Assembly: GCA_946622835.1 (NCBI GenBank)
Contig: CAMOQI010000091.1
Coordinates: 1 to 5,281 of the forward strand
DNA from: an uncultured Candidatus Melainabacteria bacterium
GTDB taxonomy: Bacteria > Cyanobacteriota > Vampirovibrionia > Gastranaerophilales > Gastranaerophilaceae
DNA length: 5,281 nucleotides
Direction of reading: 5' to 3'
Position numbers and translations under genes: made by a program. Every line of letters begins with the position of its first letter. The first letter of the stretch is position 1. The notes beneath the pieces were generated by a model. That model was given only the letters and a program-made list of their open reading frames with translations, was not told where the DNA came from and did not search any database. Of this stretch, positions 1-5,281 are shown in pieces.

Positions 1-30
1 TTTGAATATGTATTTTAATGTTTCACTCAT
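1..30 (-). CDS. Start of a downstream gene, possibly ABC transporter permease (partial)
   Basis: An ATG at 30-28 on the minus strand opens a frame that stays open to the window edge and reads MSETLKYIFK. It overlaps the end of the solute-binding protein gene by 8 bases (ATGAGTGA contains both the start and the TGA stop), an arrangement typical of translationally coupled genes in one operon. A Shine-Dalgarno-like GAGGAA lies 10 bases upstream. Genes directly after a family-5 binding protein are often the first permease of the same transporter (DppB/OppB type), and those proteins commonly begin with a short basic, hydrophobic stretch like 'LKYIFK'. Only ten residues are visible, so the permease call rests on context; that a gene starts here is better supported than its identity. 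Confidence 0.5.
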   Translation of the reverse strand, partial: MSETLKYIFK

Positions 31-1858
31 CTATGTATATTTCCTCAATATTGTGCAGCATCCCACTTAACGCAGAAGGATACACATTTTTAAATTTGTT
101 TCTAATCGCCACTATAACAACCGGTGAATATATGTATATCATTGGTCTTTGGTCATATATTATTTGTTGGTATTTGTCATAAAAAACTTTTCTATCCTCA
201 AACTTTGTTGCCAACGCACCTTTTGTAAAGCATTCATCCAATTCTTTTTCCCACGCTAACAACCCCTTTTTACCCTCCTGCGGGGTTCTCATATTAAACA
301 TATGCAGTCTGCCGTCAGACAACCAAACATTTTTACCCCCGTTTGGCTCCAACGGAGAACCTGTCAGACCCATTATGACCATATCCCAATCAAAGGTATT
401 TACAAGCTTGTTTACCAAGGAATTAAACTCTATCGGCTTAAAATTCACCTTCATCCCCAAATCTTCCAAGTCCTGTTTAATCATTACCCCAATAGCCTCG
501 CGTTCGGTATTTCCGGCATTTGTATACAAATCAAACTCAACTCGATTACCTTTGCTGTCATACAGTTTTCCGTATTTTTCATAAAATCCCGATTTCCGTA
601 AATATTCACGTGATTTATCCAAGTCTTTATCAAAACCCTTTAATTTCTTATTTAAATATATAGAATTCAAACTCTCAGGAGTATAAAGCGCCTCCCCAAT
701 TCCATTTGCAATATTAAATACCATATTACGCCTGTCTATCGCATAATCAACAGCCGTTCTAAAATTCAAATCCTGAAACCACGACTGTTTTATCGGATTT
801 ACATAATATTTTCCGTCTTTTTTCCTGTTGTTTAAATTAAACGAAAGGTACATTGTCCCCGTGTTTGGACCAAGATTGTATAGCTTAAAATCCGAATGAG
901 GCTCTAAAGCCTTATACCTTGCGACCTTTGCACCCTGAAGATTTATTACGTCAAGTTCGCCCGCCTCAAATTTTAATACCTCATTATTTAAGTCACCGAC
1001 TATTAAATATACCAAATTATCCAAATATGGCAGCTTTTCGCCTGCCTGATTTATTTCATAATAGTTTGGATTTTTCTCATAAACTACGCGCTGCGCAGGA
1101 ACATATTCTTTTAGCTTAAATGCCCCCGATGCTACAATATCTTCAGGTTTGACATCAGTTGACAAAAACCTGTCAAACTCAGCCCCGCCTTTCCTTACCG
1201 CATTTTTGAAATAATGTTTGGGAGCAATCGGAGTTGATAACATTCTGATAAATGGCGCATACGGCGCCGGTGTAACAAATTTAACCGTGTAATTATCCAC
1301 TTTTTCAACCGTGGGAAGTTTCCCGTCTATCACAAGAGAATCCCGCGTTGAAGTATCTCCAAGCCCCGCAAAAATTATATCACGCCAAGTAAAAACAACA
1401 TCATCTGCCGTTATAAGCTTACCATCAGACCATTTTATTCCTTTTCTGAGGTTTATAATATAAGTTTTTCCATCAGGAGATATCTCATATGATTTTGCCA
1501 ATTTCGCCACAGGCTGACCACTCACAGGATCTGTTGTTAATAACCCGTCATACATAATTCCTGCCATAGTTGAAGATGTAGCATCTTTTGAATTGAATGG
1601 ATTAAAAGTTTTCGGACCTTCTCCAATAGTTGACGATATCAATACTCCGCCGAACTTACCGACAGGAGAATTTGACTGCATATATTCAACCCCGCCTTTT
1701 GAAACCGTTGTCGGATTGTTATACTCCACCGGAGTATATGATTGCGATTCCGGTCTATTCTTGTTAATAGTTTGAACTTCGTCTTTAACAAGGCAAGCCC
1801 TACACAAAAGCCCAATAAAGATGACTATTAATAAAACCCGTAAAACTCTCCTAATCAT
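23..1858 (-). CDS. ABC transporter solute-binding protein, family 5 (peptide/nickel type)
   Basis: This 611-residue protein is a periplasmic or membrane-anchored solute receptor that would hand its ligand to an ABC permease. Residues 5-18 form a hydrophobic N-terminal segment after two arginines. A low-complexity linker rich in N, T, S and P follows to about residue 65, then the SBP_bac_5 fold. Family hallmarks are visible: 'KTFNPFNSKDATSSTMAGIMYDGL' region at 83-106, 'SYEISPDGKTY' at 123-133, 'LRKGIKWSDG' at 137-146, 'TADDVVFTW' at 150-158, 'IVASGAFKLKEY' at 241-252, and 'FRTAVDYAIDRRNMV' at 366-380. It is somewhat longer than typical DppA/OppA. Family members bind di- and oligopeptides, nickel or other small solutes; the ligand cannot be read from sequence. 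Two cysteines (C19, C22) sit where a lipidation cysteine is expected, but neither has a good lipobox. The start is supported by an extended -10 promoter six bases upstream. The next gene overlaps its stop codon, so it is the first gene of an operon. Confidence 0.93.
   Translation of the reverse strand: MIRRVLRVLLIVIFIGLLCRACLVKDEVQTINKNRPESQSYTPVEYNNPTTVSKGGVEYMQSNSPVGKFGGVLISSTIGEGPKTFNPFNSKDATSSTMAGIMYDGLLTTDPVSGQPVAKLAKSYEISPDGKTYIINLRKGIKWSDGKLITADDVVFTWRDIIFAGLGDTSTRDSLVIDGKLPTVEKVDNYTVKFVTPAPYAPFIRMLSTPIAPKHYFKNAVRKGGAEFDRFLSTDVKPEDIVASGAFKLKEYVPAQRVVYEKNPNYYEINQAGEKLPYLDNLVYLIVGDLNNEVLKFEAGELDVINLQGAKVARYKALEPHSDFKLYNLGPNTGTMYLSFNLNNRKKDGKYYVNPIKQSWFQDLNFRTAVDYAIDRRNMVFNIANGIGEALYTPESLNSIYLNKKLKGFDKDLDKSREYLRKSGFYEKYGKLYDSKGNRVEFDLYTNAGNTEREAIGVMIKQDLEDLGMKVNFKPIEFNSLVNKLVNTFDWDMVIMGLTGSPLEPNGGKNVWLSDGRLHMFNMRTPQEGKKGLLAWEKELDECFTKGALATKFEDRKVFYDKYQQIIYDQRPMIYIYSPVVIVAIRNKFKNVYPSALSGMLHNIEEIYIDE
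41..46 (-). promoter_or_regulatory. Shine-Dalgarno site for the gene starting at base 30
   Basis: The minus strand reads GAGGAA ten bases before the ATG at 30-28, inside the last codons of the solute-binding protein gene. It decides the start of the edge gene. It also contrasts with the three other starts in the window, which have no purine-rich ribosome site. Confidence 0.55.
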
Positions 1859-1864
1859 GCTTCA

Positions 1865-1873
1865 AATATACCA
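1865..1873 (-). promoter_or_regulatory. Extended -10 promoter of the solute-binding protein gene, predicted leaderless
   Basis: On the minus strand TGG-TATATT is followed by six bases (TGAAGC) and then the ATG. With the usual spacing of -10 to +1, transcription would begin on the A of the start codon. No Shine-Dalgarno sequence precedes the ATG. At a 17-bp spacer the -35 position (1888-1893) reads AGTACA, a weak match to TTGACA, and lies inside the first 54-bp repeat copy. Confidence 0.65.
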
Positions 1874-1880
1874 CAAAAAG

Positions 1881-1988
1881 GGGTAAATGTACTACCGACC
1901 ATGGCAAAATTTTGCAGGGCGCAAGTTTGGTTCCGGGTAAATGTACTACCGACCATGGCAAAAATTTTAAGTCACAAGCTTGGTTTTA
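1881..1988. repeat. Two tandem copies of a 54-bp intergenic repeat
   Basis: Copy 1 is 1881-1934 and copy 2 is 1935-1988. The first 29 bases (GGGTAAATGTACTACC at the start, GACCATGGCAAAA at the end) are identical. The last 25 are diverged but related: 'GCAAGTTTGGTT' in copy 1 matches 'ACAAGCTTGGTT' in copy 2 after one single-base shift. The conserved core carries a small dyad (GGTA-N7-TACC at 1882-1896 and its copy) and an NcoI-like CCATGG. Copy 1 alone also has the 12-bp palindrome GCAAAATTTTGC (1904-1915). The array fills about half of the divergent intergenic region and begins seven bases beyond the extended -10 of the solute-binding protein gene. It could be a dispersed genomic repeat, a paired operator or a fossil of a mobile element; the window does not decide. 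Confidence 0.85.
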
Positions 1989-2020
1989 GACAAACAAAAG
2001 ATCTAACATTCACAAATTTT

Positions 2021-2046
2021 ATCACATCTTCACATCTAGTTGTGAT
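2021..2046 (+). promoter_or_regulatory. Tandem 8-bp repeat and dyad in the HEAT-like gene promoter, candidate operator
   Basis: TCACATCT occurs twice back to back at 2022-2029 and 2030-2037. The same stretch has ATCACA (2021-2026) facing TGTGAT (2041-2046) with 14 bases between, the right arm running into the extended -10 box. The tandem repeat occupies the -35 region, where no TTGACA-like hexamer is present. Placement suggests a regulator site, but there is no known-family match that I can name. Confidence 0.35.
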
Positions 2047-2051
2047 ATAAT
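2043..2051 (+). promoter_or_regulatory. Extended -10 promoter of the HEAT-like gene, predicted leaderless
   Basis: TGA-TATAAT is a perfect extended -10 box. Six bases (ATCATT) separate it from the ATG at 2058, so +1 is expected on the A of the start codon. There is no Shine-Dalgarno sequence and no recognisable -35 hexamer at 2023-2028 (CACATC); the TG extension would compensate. Confidence 0.72.
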
Positions 2052-2057
2052 ATCATT

Positions 2058-3227
2058 ATGGATGACAGGCTAAAAAAGTTAACATCAAAAAATCCTAATG
2101 ATTATGAGCCGGTAGCAAAGCAGCTCATAGAAGTACCTGATGTCGAACTGTTCAAAAGACTGGTGGAGAATGAGGATTTTTTATTTGATTTTGTCAAACA
2201 AAATGTTGCAAACAGGATGGAGAAATACTGCAACAACACAAATTATATGAATTTACTGGATTTTTTAAAATACTATTCTCCCTCGTATGAAGAATTTATT
2301 GTCTCTGTTTTGGCAAGATATGCAAATGAAGATTTGACAGATAAAATGCTTGATCTGCTGGAAAACGGGAGTACGGATGAAAAAACGTACTGTGCTAAGT
2401 TTTTTTCGCTTATAAAGGATCCTTTATCTATTGAACTTCTAGACAAGTATGCGTTTGATGATAATGCGAGCTTAAGTTCAAATTGTGCATCAGCACTTGC
2501 AAAGCTTGGAGATAAAAACAGTTATAATACGGCTGTTGAAATGCTTGATTCGGAAGATGATTTTTCAAGACTTGCGGCTGTAAAATTTCTCATTTCTTAC
2601 GGGGATAAGCAAGCTGTTGAAAAAATAGTTCAAACAATGAAAACCTCTGCGTTTAGCGAAAATATTGCGGGAGAAATCCCATATTTGTGCGATTTGTTTG
2701 AACTTTATGAAAAAAATCAACAAGACGGCTTATATGTTTTAAATTCAATTATAAACGGATTTGGAGAAATTTTAAGTTTATCACAAGTATTTGATTTCAG
2801 ACTGTATGAATTTTTGGAATATTTAATCAGAAATCCTAAAAATTCGCAAATCGCGATTGTTTTGCTAAACGCCGCAGACAAATTTAATACTCTGACTGAA
2901 AATGATGAGTATTTATTTGACGAAACAAAAGATACAAAACAAGAAATATTAGATATAAAATTTTTGCTTGATTCTATAGATCTTGCGCAGTTATATTATC
3001 TTGCTGATAATGAATTAAATCCAAACAGTTTATTTGTTTTTACGGCACTTGATTTTACGGAAGACGAAAATAAGGTTAGAGAATTACTTTCCTGCTCTCA
3101 TCCGACAATAGTTCTTCGCGCATTGGATGTGCTAAAGCAAATGGAAGCAATAACCGATCAAGATAAAACTGAAGCAATGAATAAACTGGAAGATGCAAAT
3201 ATTATAAATATAATAAAAGCGATGTAA
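2058..3227 (+). CDS. HEAT-like alpha-helical repeat protein of unknown function
   Basis: This 389-residue acidic protein has no signal peptide or membrane segment, so it is probably cytoplasmic. The sequence is almost entirely helix-turn-helix in character. Repeating units of about 30 residues are clearest at 92-120 (DLTDKMLDLL...TYCAKFFSLI), 122-152 (PLSIELLDKY...SSNCASALAKLGD) and 153-183 (NSYNTAVEML...RLAAVKFLISYGD). A further unit near 334-362 has 'HPTIVLRALDVLKQM'. The pattern, paired helices ending in a small-residue 'A..L...GD' turn, is that of HEAT/PBS-lyase-type repeats. Such folds usually act as protein-binding scaffolds. No catalytic motif is visible, and the middle (200-330) diverges from the repeat pattern. 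The start at 2058 is supported by the perfect extended -10 box six bases before it. It is a single-gene unit whose stop is 4 bp from the stop of the convergent kinase gene. I do not recognise a named family. Confidence 0.85.
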   Translation: MDDRLKKLTSKNPNDYEPVAKQLIEVPDVELFKRLVENEDFLFDFVKQNVANRMEKYCNNTNYMNLLDFLKYYSPSYEEFIVSVLARYANEDLTDKMLDLLENGSTDEKTYCAKFFSLIKDPLSIELLDKYAFDDNASLSSNCASALAKLGDKNSYNTAVEMLDSEDDFSRLAAVKFLISYGDKQAVEKIVQTMKTSAFSENIAGEIPYLCDLFELYEKNQQDGLYVLNSIINGFGEILSLSQVFDFRLYEFLEYLIRNPKNSQIAIVLLNAADKFNTLTENDEYLFDETKDTKQEILDIKFLLDSIDLAQLYYLADNELNPNSLFVFTALDFTEDENKVRELLSCSHPTIVLRALDVLKQMEAITDQDKTEAMNKLEDANIINIIKAM

Positions 3228-3231
3228 CTTT

Positions 3232-5037
3232 TTATACTAAATCCTTATTTTCGCCTTCAAATTCAGAAATATCTATCGGCAGCGAAAATCCAAAAGTTGA
3301 GCCTTTATTTAACTGTGATTTAACAAACACATTACCGTAGTGATGCTTTTCAATAGTTGTTTTTACAAGGTGCAGCCCCAATCCTGTACCTTTAACGGTG
3401 TGTGTATCATTTTCTATTCTATAGAATCTTTCAAAAACTTTTTTATGAAATTCCGGAGCAATTCCGATACCATCATCGTGAACAGTTATCGTTACAAGAT
3501 TTTTTTCAGGCTCTTTAAACAATTTTACTGTTATAACAGAATCTTGCGGGGCATATTTTATCGCGTTTGATAAATAATTTATTAAAGCTCTTGAAATTGC
3601 ATCGTAATTTATCATCAAAAGCGGGATATTATCATCTTTTTCCAGTTCAATTTTCAAGTTATGTTCTTTTAATAATACTTGAACTTGTGATACACAAGCA
3701 TCTACAAGTTGTGAAATATCCGTTTCACTTTTTTCGATTTTTGCATTGGAATCAAGCCGTGAAAAATCCAAAATATCATTAACCATTTGATTTAAACGGA
3801 CTATTTCCGTATTTAAGGTTCCTATAAATTCTTTTTGAGTTTCAATATCAAAATCATTCCCGTAATTGTACAGGGTATCAATATAGCTTCGCAAAACAGT
3901 AACAGGGGTCCTTAATTCGTGCGAAACATTTGAAATGAATTGAGATTTCATATTATCCATTTCAGTTTCTCTGGTAACATCTATCAGAACAATTATATAT
4001 CCGACGTAATCTTTATTTCGGGAAAACATAGGAGAAATTATTGATTTTAATATTCTGCCGTCAGTTGATATATTAAATTCGACAGGTTTGGATGATTTTT
4101 CCTCCAAGGACAATTTTTTATATTCATCAATTTTATCGGAAAAACAATAATCCCCTTGTGTATCAACATAATTATGAATATCTGTATTTAACAACTGATC
4201 CCCGTCAAGTTCCAACAATTCTTTTGCGTGATTATTTAATAAAACAACTTTATCATTTTCATCACATACGACAACACCGTTTGCAATACTCATTAAAACG
4301 GCTTCCAATTTGTTACGCTCAAGTGTCAATTCTTCGATATTTTTTTCATCATAAAGGCTCAAACGCAATGACATATCATTAAACGCGTTAAACAATTCCT
4401 GAACTTCTTCACTGACATCCTTTCCTACAATTTTATATCCAAATGCACCTGAGGATATCTTTTTAACACCATCTCTTAAGATTCTCAATTCTCTTGTAAT
4501 GAGATAAGTATTAATAAGAATTACAAAGGCGAAAACGAGCCACACAATAATAAATACAAATAAAATAGACGCCCTTGTTGTTGAAGAAATTTTTCCTGTC
4601 ACAGCTCCTGATAATCCCACAGTAACCGACCCTATATTTGCTCCCGATGAAATATCTGTCATGGGAGAAGATACCGAGATGCTGGGGATTGTTGATTTAT
4701 CTCGATTTTTATTAAGCGTTTTATATATTAACCCCCCGTTATTATCTCTAAATTCAATAAAAACAATATCATTGTGAGATTTTAATATAGAATCAGAATG
4801 GCTTTTTAAGATTTTACGTGTTACATCTCCGGAGGTCCCTTTGGTAATTTCAACACTTTCAATGGCAAGTACTTTTGAAATAACTTGACCGAAATTTTGA
4901 TAACTTTCATTAAGATTTCGTTGAATATTAACGGTTGCAAAAACTGCAATCGCCATAATGACAAAAGTACTTAATACCAAGCCAAAAATTATAAGCTTGT
5001 TTTGAGTTGTAAAACTGACCTTCTGACTCTCATTCAT
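3232..5037 (-). CDS. Membrane sensor histidine kinase (HAMP-PAS-HisKA-HATPase)
   Basis: This 601-residue protein is a complete two-component sensor. TM1 is about 14-36, and an extracytoplasmic sensor domain of about 120 residues follows (37-154). TM2 is about 156-179, HAMP about 180-232, and a short coiled coil leads into a PAS domain (about 243-355, 'SIANGVVVCDENDKVVLLNNHAKELL'). The HisKA H-box 'FISNVSHELRTP' has phospho-acceptor His373. The HATPase has its N-box at 485-495 (NYLSNAIKYA, Asn487 and Asn491), G1 'DDGIGI' at 521-526, F-box 'FERFYR' at 535-540 and G2 'KGTGLGL' at 549-555. All catalytic motifs are intact. The layout is that of WalK/PhoR/NblS-type kinases, which sense envelope or nutrient state and phosphorylate OmpR-family regulators; which signal applies here is unknown. 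No response regulator gene adjoins it: the downstream neighbour is convergent, and the visible end of the upstream gene lacks a winged-helix C terminus. The start is supported by an extended -10 box six bases upstream. Confidence 0.95.
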   Translation of the reverse strand: MNESQKVSFTTQNKLIIFGLVLSTFVIMAIAVFATVNIQRNLNESYQNFGQVISKVLAIESVEITKGTSGDVTRKILKSHSDSILKSHNDIVFIEFRDNNGGLIYKTLNKNRDKSTIPSISVSSPMTDISSGANIGSVTVGLSGAVTGKISSTTRASILFVFIIVWLVFAFVILINTYLITRELRILRDGVKKISSGAFGYKIVGKDVSEEVQELFNAFNDMSLRLSLYDEKNIEELTLERNKLEAVLMSIANGVVVCDENDKVVLLNNHAKELLELDGDQLLNTDIHNYVDTQGDYCFSDKIDEYKKLSLEEKSSKPVEFNISTDGRILKSIISPMFSRNKDYVGYIIVLIDVTRETEMDNMKSQFISNVSHELRTPVTVLRSYIDTLYNYGNDFDIETQKEFIGTLNTEIVRLNQMVNDILDFSRLDSNAKIEKSETDISQLVDACVSQVQVLLKEHNLKIELEKDDNIPLLMINYDAISRALINYLSNAIKYAPQDSVITVKLFKEPEKNLVTITVHDDGIGIAPEFHKKVFERFYRIENDTHTVKGTGLGLHLVKTTIEKHHYGNVFVKSQLNKGSTFGFSLPIDISEFEGENKDLV

Positions 5038-5043
5038 AAAATT

Positions 5044-5052
5044 ATTATATCA
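5044..5052 (-). promoter_or_regulatory. Extended -10 promoter of the histidine kinase gene, predicted leaderless
   Basis: The minus strand reads TGA-TATAAT, six bases (AATTTT), then the ATG at 5037-5035. This matches the layout at the other two complete genes exactly. There is no Shine-Dalgarno sequence. The -35 position (5067-5072 at a 17-bp spacer) reads TATTGC and falls inside the inverted repeat at 5061-5084. A TTGCAC with a short 15-bp spacer is also present. Confidence 0.72.
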
Positions 5053-5060
5053 TAAATTTA

Positions 5061-5084
5061 CAGGGTGCAATAAATTGCACCCTG
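5061..5084 (-). terminator. Perfect 10-bp inverted repeat, probable terminator of the upstream gene
   Basis: CAGGGTGCAA and TTGCACCCTG are perfect complements around a 4-base loop. The hairpin lies 11 bases after the stop codon of the partial gene at 5096-5281, where a rho-independent terminator is expected. The following minus-strand bases (TAAATTTATG) are only a weak U-tract, and the plus-strand side has none. The right position and strong stem support a terminator; the poor tail and overlap with the kinase promoter's -35 region leave an operator role open. Confidence 0.6.
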
Positions 5085-5095
5085 CAGTTGTTATA

Positions 5096-5281
5096 TCACT
5101 GGAACTTTTCCGGAACCTGCGCCAAGGATATCAAATCCCCATCCAAGTTTGGTTGAAATCTTTTCCACTCGTACAATACACTAAAGCGCGGAGTATTCGT
5201 TCTAGATTCCGTACTAAAAATATTTTTTTCTATATCATGAGTCTTAACAATTGTGCGCTTAACCTGTCCGTTTTTATCGTC
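5096..5281 (-). CDS. C-terminal end of an unidentified protein (partial)
   Basis: A minus-strand frame is open from the window edge to a TGA at 5098-5096, giving 61 residues that begin DDKNGQVKRTIVKTHDIEKN and end SLAQVPEKFQ. The stop is followed 11 bases later by a strong hairpin, as expected at a gene end. The segment is polar with alternating hydrophobic residues ('TPRFSVLYEWKRFQP') and has no membrane helix. It does not look like the winged-helix end of an OmpR-family response regulator, so this is probably not the kinase's partner. I do not recognise the family. A frame of 61 codons could be open by chance in AT-rich DNA, but its position and residue composition favour a real gene. Confidence 0.6.
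   Translation of the reverse strand, partial: DDKNGQVKRTIVKTHDIEKNIFSTESRTNTPRFSVLYEWKRFQPNLDGDLISLAQVPEKFQ

Noticed and set aside
302..1775. Plus-strand open frames of 60-99 codons opposite the solute-binding protein gene
   Set aside because: They are antisense shadows of a long, clearly conserved coding region, with no recognisable domains.
1887..1970. Two tandem mini-frames, one per repeat copy, starting MYYRPWQ (1887-1940 and 1941-1970)
   Set aside because: The in-phase ATG follows from the repeated core. The second copy stops after nine codons, and no ribosome site precedes either ATG, so conserved peptide coding is not supported.
2021..2046. A CRP/FNR-type binding site suggested by the TGTGA and TCACA words
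   Set aside because: The CRP consensus has TGTGA on the left and TCACA on the right with six bases between. Here the arms are in the reverse order and 14 bases apart.
1901..2050. A 49-codon plus-strand frame (ATG at 1901) running through both repeat copies and into the HEAT-like gene promoter
   Set aside because: It is open mainly because the 54-bp repeat is a multiple of three and lacks stops in several frames. It ends inside the extended -10 box, has no promoter or ribosome site, and its product repeats itself only as a consequence of the DNA repeat.
3200..3215. AT-only inverted repeat (TATTATA/TATAATA) near the end of the HEAT-like gene, as a possible terminator for the kinase transcript
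   Set aside because: The stem has no GC pairs and a 2-base gap, lies inside coding sequence, and has no following U-tract, so it would not form a stable terminator.
3340..4382. Plus-strand open frames of 71-96 codons opposite the histidine kinase gene
   Set aside because: They lie antisense to intact kinase domains and their translations have no protein-like domain pattern.

Overview
The window is an AT-rich bacterial chromosomal segment with three complete genes and two genes cut by the window edges. I see no rRNA, tRNA, CRISPR array, transposase or phage gene. The organism is not certain. The long substrate-binding protein, with its conserved 'KTFNPFN..DATSSTMAGIMYDGL' region, looks to me like the cyanobacterial branch of the family. 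With the low GC and the absence of any photosynthesis gene, a non-photosynthetic cyanobacterial relative (Vampirovibrionia/'Melainabacteria', for example Gastranaerophilales) is a plausible but unproven guess.

Layout from left to right. (1) On the minus strand, a family-5 ABC transporter solute-binding protein (23-1858) is followed with an 8-base overlap by a second gene starting at base 30 and leaving the window, probably a transporter permease. (2) A 199-bp divergent intergenic region (1859-2057) holds two tandem copies of a 54-bp repeat, an 8-bp tandem repeat, and one promoter in each direction. (3) On the plus strand is a 389-residue soluble alpha-helical, HEAT-like repeat protein (2058-3227). 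(4) It converges, with only 4 bp between stop codons, on a 601-residue membrane sensor histidine kinase on the minus strand (3232-5037) that has a HAMP-PAS-HisKA-HATPase layout and no response regulator next to it in view. (5) A perfect 10-bp inverted repeat (5061-5084) separates the kinase from the last 61 codons of an unidentified minus-strand gene (5096-5281).

The most striking feature is regulatory. All three complete genes have the same 5' architecture: an extended -10 box (TGnTATAAT or TGnTATATT) followed by exactly six bases and then the ATG, with no Shine-Dalgarno sequence. This predicts transcription starting on the A of the start codon, so leaderless mRNAs. The one start that lies inside an operon (the gene at base 30) does have a Shine-Dalgarno-like GAGGAA. 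This suggests two initiation modes: leaderless for the first gene of a transcript and Shine-Dalgarno for internal genes.

Functionally the genes look like separate units rather than one pathway: solute import on the left, an envelope signal sensor on the right, and a protein-interaction scaffold of unknown role between them.
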